NCBI GenBank assembly: GCA_963820185.1
Contig: CAWFYV010000004.1
Coordinates: 372,001-436,000, forward strand
Length of the DNA: 64,000 nt
From: Aquilonibacter sp963820185
Lineage (GTDB): Bacteria > Vulcanimicrobiota > Vulcanimicrobiia > Vulcanimicrobiales > Vulcanimicrobiaceae
Reading direction: 5' to 3'
The notes below the pieces were generated by a model that did not search any database, was not told the origin of the DNA, and worked only from the letters and a program-made list of their open reading frames with translations. This document shows, piece by piece, positions 24,424 through 31,760 of the stretch. Position numbers and translations under genes: made by a program. The first letter of the stretch is position 1. Each line of letters starts with the position of its first letter.

Positions 24424-25875
24424 CTAAACCGTTCCGGATGTGAGCAGCACCCTGATGTCGTGACGCAGGATCGGGCGAGCGCGATGCGCTGCGAGCGCCT
24501 CCGCCGCACTGCGCTCACGTGCCACGTCTTCGCGGAAGCTGATCGTCAGAATTGCTACGTCGTCCGCCGGCGCTTCCCCGTTGAAAATCTTCTGCAGCAA
24601 TGCCGCAGCCGGATCGGCGGCCTGGCCATGAATCGCACGCAACACTTCAAGGACACGGACCTCGCCCGCGTCGGGGTCACGGTCATATTCGATGAGCCCG
24701 TCGGTATAGAGCGTTAAGAGCGATCCGGGTGCCGCCAGAATCGACGTTACCGTGTACTCCGCGCGATCTACCGCGCCGAGCGGCGGCCCGGTGGCACCAA
24801 TCTTCTCGATACGTTGCCCGTCGAAGAGCATGATCGCGGGCGGATGCCCCGCGTTAGCAACGCGAATGGCGCCCTGCGCAAGATCGATCACGCCACAGAT
24901 TGCGGTCACGATCGTCGCATCTTGCATCAATAAGATCTCGTTCGCGCGCGCAAGCACGTTGGCCGGATCGCTCTCGTCGATGCCGACCGAGAGAATCGCC
25001 TGACGAACGCGGCTCATGACGACGGCCGCATCGATGCCATGGCCCGCAACGTCGCCAATCGAAAAGAGAATACGATCGTCGCTGAGTTCGAACGCATCGT
25101 ACCAGTCACCGCCGACGCGCGATTCGCGGCCGGCCGGCACATAGACGGCGTGCAAATCTGCGTCCGCGACATGCGGAAGCCGCTTTTGCAAAAACGCCTC
25201 CTGCAGTGCGTCCGCGACGCGTTTCTCCTCGAGATACGCCTGTTGCGCAAGCTCCAGGTCGGTCGCGAGCCGCCGCTGCGATGCCGAAAGCCATGCGAGC
25301 AGTAACGCGAGCGCGGCTCCGACAAGGATCGCGATGACAAGCGTTTCGGTCACGCCTCGTCCAGTCGACGCTTCGGAACGTTGCGCCGCCGTATCGAGCT
25401 CGGCCATCAGCGTCGAATCGACCTCGCGAAATCGATCGACCAGTCGTTTGCCAAGCAACTGAATTGCCGCGCTGTTGGCGCTCGAGGGATCGCGAAGCAG
25501 CGGTTGGGCGACGGTGCGCAGCCACTGGCGATTCAACCGCGCTTCCAGCTGCACCGCAGACGAATCGAGGGAAAGGTCCCCCAGACGGCTGGTAAGCGAC
25601 GATGCAACGGTTGGAAACGCGCGCACCGCCACCGGGTAAGGCTGCAAGAATATCCGCATCCGTGTCGCGGCGTATCCGCGTACGCTCGTCTCTTCGTCAA
25701 GTTGCAGGCGCAGTAGGCGAGCGCGATCGATGTGAGCGAGCCGCAGGTCGGTTTGAAAGGCCGAATTTCGATCGATCGCCGCGCGCACGGCAAAGGCCGC
25801 GACAACAAAGGCAAAAAATACGGCGGCGGCCGACAAAAACCCGAAAAGCGAGCTGAGCCGTCCGGCTCTGGTCAC
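24424..25875 (-). CDS. membrane-anchored SpoIIE/RsbU-type serine phosphatase
   Basis: A 483-residue protein: helix 1 (about 10-32), an extracytoplasmic helical sensor region of CHASE3 type (about 35-170), helix 2 (about 175-198), a short coiled coil and a PP2C-like SpoIIE domain. Phosphatase motifs are RVGGDWYDAFEL, FSIGDVAGHGIDAAVVM, VANAGHPPAIML, LTLYTDGLIE and ADDVAILTI, with the metal-binding Asp residues intact. Its GTG/ATG start overlaps the stop of the STAS gene by four bases, so it probably dephosphorylates that antagonist. No kinase of the RsbW type is encoded nearby. Confidence 0.9.
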   Translation of the reverse strand: MTRAGRLSSLFGFLSAAAVFFAFVVAAFAVRAAIDRNSAFQTDLRLAHIDRARLLRLQLDEETSVRGYAATRMRIFLQPYPVAVRAFPTVASSLTSRLGDLSLDSSAVQLEARLNRQWLRTVAQPLLRDPSSANSAAIQLLGKRLVDRFREVDSTLMAELDTAAQRSEASTGRGVTETLVIAILVGAALALLLAWLSASQRRLATDLELAQQAYLEEKRVADALQEAFLQKRLPHVADADLHAVYVPAGRESRVGGDWYDAFELSDDRILFSIGDVAGHGIDAAVVMSRVRQAILSVGIDESDPANVLARANEILLMQDATIVTAICGVIDLAQGAIRVANAGHPPAIMLFDGQRIEKIGATGPPLGAVDRAEYTVTSILAAPGSLLTLYTDGLIEYDRDPDAGEVRVLEVLRAIHGQAADPAAALLQKIFNGEAPADDVAILTISFREDVARERSAAEALAAHRARPILRHDIRVLLTSGTV

Positions 25876-26183
25876 AGCAAGGCCTTGGCCTCGTCCAGCG
25901 TGGCCGCCAACAGCAACACATTCTGCAGACCGGCAATCTCGAACAGCCGGCGAATCCGCGGGTTCACGACGACGCTCATCGCGCCTTTTCCCACGTGCTT
26001 ACGACCGCGTTGCAGAAGCAACAGCTCGGCTAGGGCGCTCGAGTCCATGTAGGAGACCTGGGCGAGATCCACGACCGCTCCATCGGCATCGGAGAGGACC
26101 GCAAGCCTGGTGCGGAAGTCCTCACGAGCCGTGAAATCAATGTCGCCTGCAAACGCGGCCACGGCAATTTGCTGATCGTTCAC
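25872..26183 (-). CDS. STAS-domain anti-sigma factor antagonist (RsbV/SpoIIAA-like)
   Basis: A 103-residue STAS protein. VDLAQVSYMDSSALAELLLL contains the Ser that the partner kinase phosphorylates in RsbV/SpoIIAA. It is followed by the membrane phosphatase with a four-base overlap, giving a sensor phosphatase-antagonist pair. The anti-sigma kinase and sigma factor it serves are not in the immediate area. Confidence 0.92.
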   Translation of the reverse strand: MNDQQIAVAAFAGDIDFTAREDFRTRLAVLSDADGAVVDLAQVSYMDSSALAELLLLQRGRKHVGKGAMSVVVNPRIRRLFEIAGLQNVLLLAATLDEAKALL

Positions 26184-26235
26184 GCGCCAGCTTCATTTAG
26201 CGCGAATCGGCCATTTCCCGCTCCAGGGCGACCTC

Positions 26236-27177
26236 CTACATGCGCATGTCCATTTGGGCCCCGGTCTGCATGACGTGGATGTGCTCGATCGCGACGTTCC
26301 ACGAATCCGGTCCGATGCCGAGATCGGTACGGAACGGATATTGCAGCTCAAAAAGCAACACCAGCAGCGAGGTCATCAAGATCGCAACGCACGCTGTCAT
26401 CATCATGTGCACGCGTTGGTTCTCCAAGCCGAAGAGCCAGCAGAAACAGACGATGCACAACGCTCCGATCATCAGCACGAGCCATTCGAACGGCACGATG
26501 CCGCTGACATTCATTGAAAGGCGGCGTTGGCGCACGTCATGGAGGGTCCCAAGCTGCGCCAGCGTTGCACTTTGCGAATTGGATTCTCCGAGGTTTGCCG
26601 GCGTGAAACCGCCGGCCGCGCTCATCGCATCCATAACGATGACGTCGCCCCGCGTATCGTATGCACCGGTGCGCATCGCGGGCCATTCTTGCACAGCCAT
26701 CAACTCGGCATAGGCAAGCGCATCGGTACGCACGCGCTCGCGCCGATCCGACGGCAGGTCGACCGCCATGTGCCACGCGTCGACGTTCGCCGCCGCTTCC
26801 ATTGCGACCAGGTCTCGCGCGGTCGCAAAATGTTGCCACGCCGCGACCGTGAGAAAGCCCAAAACGACGGCGTAGATTGCGCCCGCGACCGCGATGATAT
26901 AGCCGCCCACCTCGTTGTGTCGCACGAAGCCGCTCTCGTGAAAGCGATGGTGCACGTACCACTGCCCCACACAGGCGAACGTCACGGCGAAGGTTCCGGC
27001 AATGGCGAGGATAAAGGGCGCGGGCAGCTCCTCGATCAGGTTCGGCCGCGTCGCCTGCACCAAGACCGTACCGGCGAGACATGCGACCATGAAGGCGGCC
27101 CCAACGATCACCGCCGCGGGAAATGCGCGAACGCGGAAGGCCAGGGTAATGGCAATCAACGGACTCGCGGCCCCCAT
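26236..27177 (-). CDS. DUF4239-type integral membrane protein
   Basis: A 313-residue protein with about five membrane helices: two near the N-terminus, GGYIIAVAGAIYAVVLGFLTVAAW, then a soluble section (about 125-215), and two near the C-terminus (WLVLMIGALCIVCFCWLFG and VAILMTSLLVLLFEL). The motif FRTDLGIGPDSW after the last helix is typical of DUF4239, a bestrophin-like family of unknown function. The N-terminus could start a little downstream because no clear ribosome site precedes ATG 27177. It is divergent from the STAND regulator. Confidence 0.75.
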   Translation of the reverse strand: MGAASPLIAITLAFRVRAFPAAVIVGAAFMVACLAGTVLVQATRPNLIEELPAPFILAIAGTFAVTFACVGQWYVHHRFHESGFVRHNEVGGYIIAVAGAIYAVVLGFLTVAAWQHFATARDLVAMEAAANVDAWHMAVDLPSDRRERVRTDALAYAELMAVQEWPAMRTGAYDTRGDVIVMDAMSAAGGFTPANLGESNSQSATLAQLGTLHDVRQRRLSMNVSGIVPFEWLVLMIGALCIVCFCWLFGLENQRVHMMMTACVAILMTSLLVLLFELQYPFRTDLGIGPDSWNVAIEHIHVMQTGAQMDMRM

Positions 27178-27351
27178 CCGTCGAAGATGCGTCCCCCGAC
27201 GCGCTGCGCGAGGGCGAAGAGTGGATTCTGATACCGAGTAAGCAACCGCTTCCTACTTTCTCAAACGTTAGCGTTATCTGGCCACAAGGGCCTCGGAGAT
27301 CATGCCGGAAGCGTTGCGTGCGGACCACGGATACCCGTATAAGTTAAGCGC

Positions 27352-29745
27352 ATGAGTGTAGAGCAGTTTGGAACGCTGCTGCGACGATACCGGCTCGAAG
27401 CGGGACTATCACAAGAAGTACTCGCCGAACTCGCATTGCTCAGCACCGACGGAATAAGCGCCCTCGAGCGCGGCGTGAATCGCGCGCCACAGCGTGAAAC
27501 GCTCGAGCGCATCGTTCGTGCGCTCCATCTCGATCCGGATCGGCAGCGCGCGATCGAAGCTGCGAGCAAGCGACCCTCGCGCCCACGTACGCGCGGTACC
27601 GTAACGAGACACAATCTTCCGGCGCAGCGCCCGCAGCTCTTTGGGCGCGAGCGTGAAGTAGAAGCAATTATCTCGCTGATAACCAAGGCAGAGCCGATCA
27701 CACTCGTCGGCGCAGGCGGCGTCGGTAAGACCAGCCTCGCAATCGAAGTTGGACATCTGCTCTTAGAGCAATTCCACGACGGTGTTTGGTTCGTGGATCT
27801 CGCCACGTTGCGCGATCCGGCACTTGTTCCGCGCGCTGTCGCAACGGCGCTCGCCGTCACCGAATCGTTTGATCGTCCCCTTCTCGAGACGCTAGCTGAA
27901 GCAACGCGCGCAAAGCGCCTGCTGCTCATTCTCGATAACTGCGAGCACGTCGTCGCCGCATCGGCGGCCGTTATCGCGGCTCTCGGCCGGCACAGCGCGC
28001 ATCTGCGCATCCTCGCTACGAGTCGTCAGCCGATCGGGATTCCGAGTGAACAGCCCTACCGCGTCGCCTCGCTCGCCCGTGACGCGGCTATTGCGCTCTT
28101 CGACGATCGGGCGCGACGTGCTACACAAACGTTTGCACTCACGGACGAAAATGAAGCGATCGTCGCGCGCATCTGTCGACGTCTCGATGGCATAGCACTT
28201 GCGATCGAGCTTGCCGCTGCACGCCTGCGGGTGCTCAGCCCGCAGCAACTCGAGGAACGGCTCGATGAACGTTTTCACTTGCTCAGTGGAGACGTGCACG
28301 GCTCGCTCCCGCGACACAAGACCATGCGCGCGCTGATCGATTGGAGCTTCGATCTGCTGCGTTCGCAAGAGCAAACGTTTTTCGCGCGCCTCGGCGTTTT
28401 CGCCGCAACTTTCTCGGTTGAAGGAGCTCGAGCAGTTGCCGCTGACACAGGCGTCGACGAATGGGGCGTGCTCGAATTGCTCACGTCGCTCGTCGATAAA
28501 TCACTCGTGACGAGCAATCTGCATGGCGACGTGCAACGGTATCGCTTGCTCGAGAGCATGCGGGTGTACGCGCTCGAGCGCATACACCCGCATGAAAGGG
28601 AAACACTCGAGCGCCGGCGTGGCGAGTACTTGCTGCGGCTTGCCGAAAGCGCGGCGGCGCACATCGGAGCACTTGCACCCAGTGCCGTGTGGGTTGGCCG
28701 GCTCGAACCCGAACTCGAAGATATTCGCGCGGTCCTAGCGTGGTCGCTCGACGGAGACAATGACCTTGCTCTCGGTGCTGCATTGCTGATCGCGATGCAC
28801 AAGTTTTGGCTTGAGCGCGGTCCGGCGGAAGCCGTACAGTGGGCAGAGCGTGCGCTTGCGTCCGCGTCGACGTTGCCGACGCCTCTCCAGGCCGCGCTGT
28901 GGCTCGAGGTAGCGCAGATGCAAGGGGATCTGCTCTTCGTACCGGCGGCAGCACTCGATGCAGCGATGCGAGCGCGTACGCTCTTCAGCTCACTCGGCGA
29001 CAATGTAGGTGTTGCGCGGGCGTTGCGCGACGAAGGTATCGCGCGCTTGCGCCTTGGCGATTTCGACGGCGCGAAGCGCGATCTCGAAGAAGCTCGCACC
29101 ATGAGCCGCGAGTACGGATCAGTCGTTGAAGACTTGCGCGCCGTTGGAACGCTCGCCATGTACCATCAGTTGCGCGGCGAAATCGAAGAAGCGCGCGAGA
29201 CGCACCTCGAGGCGCTCGACATGGCGCGCAAAGCCGGCGACGACCGCGTCCAATGGATCACGTCGCTCAATCTGGCCGAGTTGGAATTCCAGCTAGGTGA
29301 CGCAGCGGGCGCTGTCGTCCGCGCGTACGAGAACCTCGGCGCTCCGGGGTTGCGTGGTAACGTGCGGTTGCGCGCGAATCAGGCCAACAATCTGGCAGTG
29401 TACCTGCTGGCGCTCGACGCCCACGATGTGGCCCATGCTGTGGCCCTCGAAGCGTTGCGCGATGCGCACCGCGCCGGCGATCCCGGCCTCGTGACAGTCG
29501 CCGTGCAGCACATTGCGGCGGTGATCACACGCGACGAACCGAAACGCGCGGCGCGAATACTTGGCTACGTGGATCGCTTCTTTGCGACGACCGATTACAA
29601 GCGAGAGCATACGGAAGGACGCACCTATGACATCCTGGTGTCCGCGCTCAACGATGCGCTAAGCCCCGCCGAGATCGCAGCGTTTGTCAATGAAGGTGCC
29701 CGTATGAGTGAAGATCAAGTAGTGAGGCTCGCTCAGCGCAAATAG
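27352..29745 (+). CDS. XRE-type STAND ATPase transcriptional regulator
   Basis: A 797-residue protein. Residues 7-62 are an XRE helix-turn-helix (LLRRYRLEAGLSQEVLAELA). An NB-ARC/AAA-like ATPase follows: P-loop VGAGGVGKTSLA (about 120-131), Walker B LLLILDNCEHV, and ILATSRQPIGI. A winged-helix-like segment and many TPR-like helices fill residues 400-797. This is the architecture of large signal-sensing activators in which ligand or partner binding at the TPR end opens the ATPase. No target is apparent; the gene is followed by a 59-residue protein and YceI on the same strand. Confidence 0.88.
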   Translation: MSVEQFGTLLRRYRLEAGLSQEVLAELALLSTDGISALERGVNRAPQRETLERIVRALHLDPDRQRAIEAASKRPSRPRTRGTVTRHNLPAQRPQLFGREREVEAIISLITKAEPITLVGAGGVGKTSLAIEVGHLLLEQFHDGVWFVDLATLRDPALVPRAVATALAVTESFDRPLLETLAEATRAKRLLLILDNCEHVVAASAAVIAALGRHSAHLRILATSRQPIGIPSEQPYRVASLARDAAIALFDDRARRATQTFALTDENEAIVARICRRLDGIALAIELAAARLRVLSPQQLEERLDERFHLLSGDVHGSLPRHKTMRALIDWSFDLLRSQEQTFFARLGVFAATFSVEGARAVAADTGVDEWGVLELLTSLVDKSLVTSNLHGDVQRYRLLESMRVYALERIHPHERETLERRRGEYLLRLAESAAAHIGALAPSAVWVGRLEPELEDIRAVLAWSLDGDNDLALGAALLIAMHKFWLERGPAEAVQWAERALASASTLPTPLQAALWLEVAQMQGDLLFVPAAALDAAMRARTLFSSLGDNVGVARALRDEGIARLRLGDFDGAKRDLEEARTMSREYGSVVEDLRAVGTLAMYHQLRGEIEEARETHLEALDMARKAGDDRVQWITSLNLAELEFQLGDAAGAVVRAYENLGAPGLRGNVRLRANQANNLAVYLLALDAHDVAHAVALEALRDAHRAGDPGLVTVAVQHIAAVITRDEPKRAARILGYVDRFFATTDYKREHTEGRTYDILVSALNDALSPAEIAAFVNEGARMSEDQVVRLAQRK

Positions 29746-29757
29746 GGGCAGCCGACG

Positions 29758-29937
29758 ATGTCGAAACTACGATACGGCGATCACGTGAAGATCGAGCAGT
29801 TGGGAATTACCGGCCAAGTCATCGAGGCCGATACGCGCACGGTCGTCGTGCGCTACAAAGAAAAGGACGGTGAGCTCATCGAGCACCGTTTCCAGCCCGA
29901 CGAGCTGACCTACATCCCCAAGCCGCACCTGGAGTAG
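29758..29937 (+). CDS. small conserved-looking hypothetical protein, KOW/SH3-like
   Basis: A 59-residue protein starting MSKLRYGDHVKIEQLGITGQ and ending ELTYIPKPHLE. The pattern Y-G-D-H-V-K-I, L-G-I-T-G-Q-V-I, R-T-V-V-V-R-Y is that of a small SH3-like beta barrel. GGGGCAGCCGACG lies ahead of the ATG. It follows the STAND regulator by 12 bases and precedes YceI by six, so it is within an operon-like run. Function unknown. Confidence 0.7.
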   Translation: MSKLRYGDHVKIEQLGITGQVIEADTRTVVVRYKEKDGELIEHRFQPDELTYIPKPHLE

Positions 29938-29943
29938 CTGCCC

Positions 29944-30471
29944 ATGCACGCACTCGTCATGCTCCTGGCCGTCATCTGGAGCGCCGATCCGGTTCATTCG
30001 TCGGCGAACTTCACGGTGACGCACCTAGGAATCTCGCACGTCAACGGCATCATCCCGATCAAGAGTTCGAGCTTTGAGGTGCCTGACGGCAGCAACATCC
30101 CGACCAGCGCCGAGGCAGTCTTCGATCCAAGCGGCGTCGACACGCGCAATACCGATCGCGATGCGGACCTGCGATCGCCCCATTTCTTTGAAGTAGCCAC
30201 CTATCCGGTGATGGGCTTCAAGAGCACGAAGATCACCGCGACCGATGCGACCCACTTCAGGATGACCGGCGATCTCACGCTGCACGGTCAAACGCATCCG
30301 ATTACGCTCGACGCACAGTATCTCGGGCGCGCGACCATGAACGGGAAACAGCGTATCGCCTATGAGGCCAAGACGACGATCGACCGAACGCAGTGGGGCA
30401 TGACCTACGGCAATCCGTTCGTCGCGAATTCCGTCGACATCGAACTCGACATTGAGGCAGGAACACACTGA
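29944..30471 (+). CDS. YceI family periplasmic lipid-binding protein
   Basis: A 175-residue secreted lipocalin-like protein. After a short signal segment (HALVMLLAVIWS) come VHSSANFTVTHLGISHVNG and the family landmarks DADLRSPHFFEVATYP, FRMTGDLTLHGQTHPITL and TTIDRTQWGM. YceI proteins bind isoprenoid-like chains; the ligand here is unknown. GGAG lies nine bases before the ATG. The stop overlaps a possible CTG start of the next gene. Confidence 0.9.
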   Translation: MHALVMLLAVIWSADPVHSSANFTVTHLGISHVNGIIPIKSSSFEVPDGSNIPTSAEAVFDPSGVDTRNTDRDADLRSPHFFEVATYPVMGFKSTKITATDATHFRMTGDLTLHGQTHPITLDAQYLGRATMNGKQRIAYEAKTTIDRTQWGMTYGNPFVANSVDIELDIEAGTH

Positions 30472-30524
30472 TACACGCGCGCTCAATAGCCTTCTTCTTC
30501 ATACTGCTCTGGCCGGCCGGAGCG

Positions 30525-30827
30525 ATGGCGAAACCGCTGCCGATGATGGATGCGATGTCGGTCATGGACGCGGTGCACGCGAAAGTCGGGCACAACGACG
30601 ATCTCAATGCAAGTCTGGTCGGTGAAGATGTCTACGCCGTAGCGTTTTGGAAGACGACGAGTACGCACAGCGCCGGCGCAGCGCTGGTCAAAAAGGCCGG
30701 CGGGAACTGGAAAGTGCTCAAAGTACTCCCGGCCATCCCCAAAGATCCAACCGTGTTGGAAACTTTGGGCGTTCCGGCAGCGCAGGCGACAGCACTCGTC
30801 GCCGACATCAAGAAGAACGAAGAGTAA
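30525..30827 (+). CDS. small secreted hypothetical protein
   Basis: A 100-residue protein if ATG 30525 is used: MAKPLPMMDAMSVMDAVHAK to ALVADIKKNEE. In-frame codons just upstream spell RSIAFFFILLWPAGA, a good signal peptide ending in an Ala-x-Ala-like site, but no ATG/GTG/TTG precedes them; CTG at 30468 with AGGA upstream is the only reasonable start. The ATG at 30525 has GGAG only two bases away. The mature protein is Lys/Ala-rich and unrecognised. It follows YceI without a gap. Confidence 0.65.
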   Translation: MAKPLPMMDAMSVMDAVHAKVGHNDDLNASLVGEDVYAVAFWKTTSTHSAGAALVKKAGGNWKVLKVLPAIPKDPTVLETLGVPAAQATALVADIKKNEE

Positions 30828-31352
30828 CTACTTCGTCGGATCGACTAGCGGCAACATCGACGCGAGTTGCATATTTACCACCAGATCGATTTGGCGATCG
30901 ATCTGATACCACAGCGCAGCCTTTTTCGGCGGGATGACTTTCTCGAAGATCGGCACGTATTTCTCGCGCAGCGCGATCAGTTGTTGATCGACTGCGGTGG
31001 TGCGCTGCATGAAGTCTTGGGCTTGGGCCGCTGACACGTTGGGATAACTCGCAGCGTACTCCTTCATCATCCCCCACCGCGCGTTACCAATTTTGTTGAG
31101 CTCTTGCTGATATTGGTCGAAGATGGGCCAGAACTTCGTCGACTCGTCGGCCGTGAGGTTCATGTTGGCCGCAATGATCTTCTTGCGCGAGGCGCGGATG
31201 TTCTCACGCAACATTTGGATATCTTGTTCGCTCGCCCCCGTGGGCTGCGTGTTTGGAACGGCCGCCTGGCCGGCGGTTTGCGCCAGCGCGGGTGCCGCGC
31301 TAAGTAGTACGGATAGGGCAACGATGCCAACCCAGGCTCGAGGTGCTCTCAT
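30828..31352 (-). CDS. periplasmic CpxP/Spy-like helical protein
   Basis: About 174 residues. Signal peptide WVGIVALSVLLSAAPALAQ, then an all-helical mature part with NMNLTADESTKFWPIFDQYQ, the L-T-x-x-E/Q pattern of CpxP/Spy-like envelope chaperones. Spy and CpxP monitor or protect misfolded envelope proteins; a general stress role is inferred. ATG 31352 was chosen because AAGGAG stands five bases before it. A 13-base-pair hairpin ends inside this AAGGAG. Confidence 0.75.
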   Translation of the reverse strand: MRAPRAWVGIVALSVLLSAAPALAQTAGQAAVPNTQPTGASEQDIQMLRENIRASRKKIIAANMNLTADESTKFWPIFDQYQQELNKIGNARWGMMKEYAASYPNVSAAQAQDFMQRTTAVDQQLIALREKYVPIFEKVIPPKKAALWYQIDRQIDLVVNMQLASMLPLVDPTK

Positions 31353-31360
31353 GTCCACTC

Positions 31361-31391
31361 CTTCGTCGTTAGGCCCATCCTAACGACGAAG
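31361..31391 (-). promoter_or_regulatory. leader hairpin overlapping a Shine-Dalgarno
   Basis: CTTCGTCGTTAGG (31361-31373) and CCTAACGACGAAG (31379-31391) pair perfectly over 13 bases around a five-base loop. In the minus-strand RNA the 3' arm runs into AAGGAG ahead of the CpxP-like ATG, so the stem covers half of the ribosome site. No T-run follows, which argues against a terminator. A DNA-binding palindrome is the other reading. Confidence 0.65.
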
Positions 31392-31433
31392 GGTCCTCGC
31401 GACTATCCGAATACTGCAATCGTGAGTGGTACG

Positions 31434-31760
31434 TTACAGCCCGATCTGCGTGAGGTCCAACACGATCCGCTGCGTGATCGGGCTGTCCCACCAGTTGGCT
31501 ACCACCGCTTCCAGCTCGCGCACCGAACGTAACGCGCTCACGTGCGCTTGGAGCGTCGCCGGACTCGGAGCCGCTTTGCCGAGTTCGGCCTGCATTTGGT
31601 CGATTGATGCGTGCGCACGGTGCGCAGGCGGCAGTGCTTCATGCAGCGTTTCAGCCGGGAATGTCGCCAACAGCTCTTGGTTGGCGACTATCCCCGTTGC
31701 ATCTGCGGCCTCGACCGCCTCGCGGATTTCGTCGTTCTTATCCATCGAAGCGGTCCGCAT
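31434..31760 (-). CDS. hypothetical protein downstream of katG
   Basis: A 108-residue acidic, helical protein (MRTASMDKNDEIREAVEAA to RIVLDLTQIGL) with no signal or membrane segment. ATG 31760 has GAAGG six bases upstream; ATG 31745 is an alternative. It overlaps the katG stop by 23 bases and is probably cotranscribed with katG. Not recognised. Confidence 0.6.
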   Translation of the reverse strand: MRTASMDKNDEIREAVEAADATGIVANQELLATFPAETLHEALPPAHRAHASIDQMQAELGKAAPSPATLQAHVSALRSVRELEAVVANWWDSPITQRIVLDLTQIGL

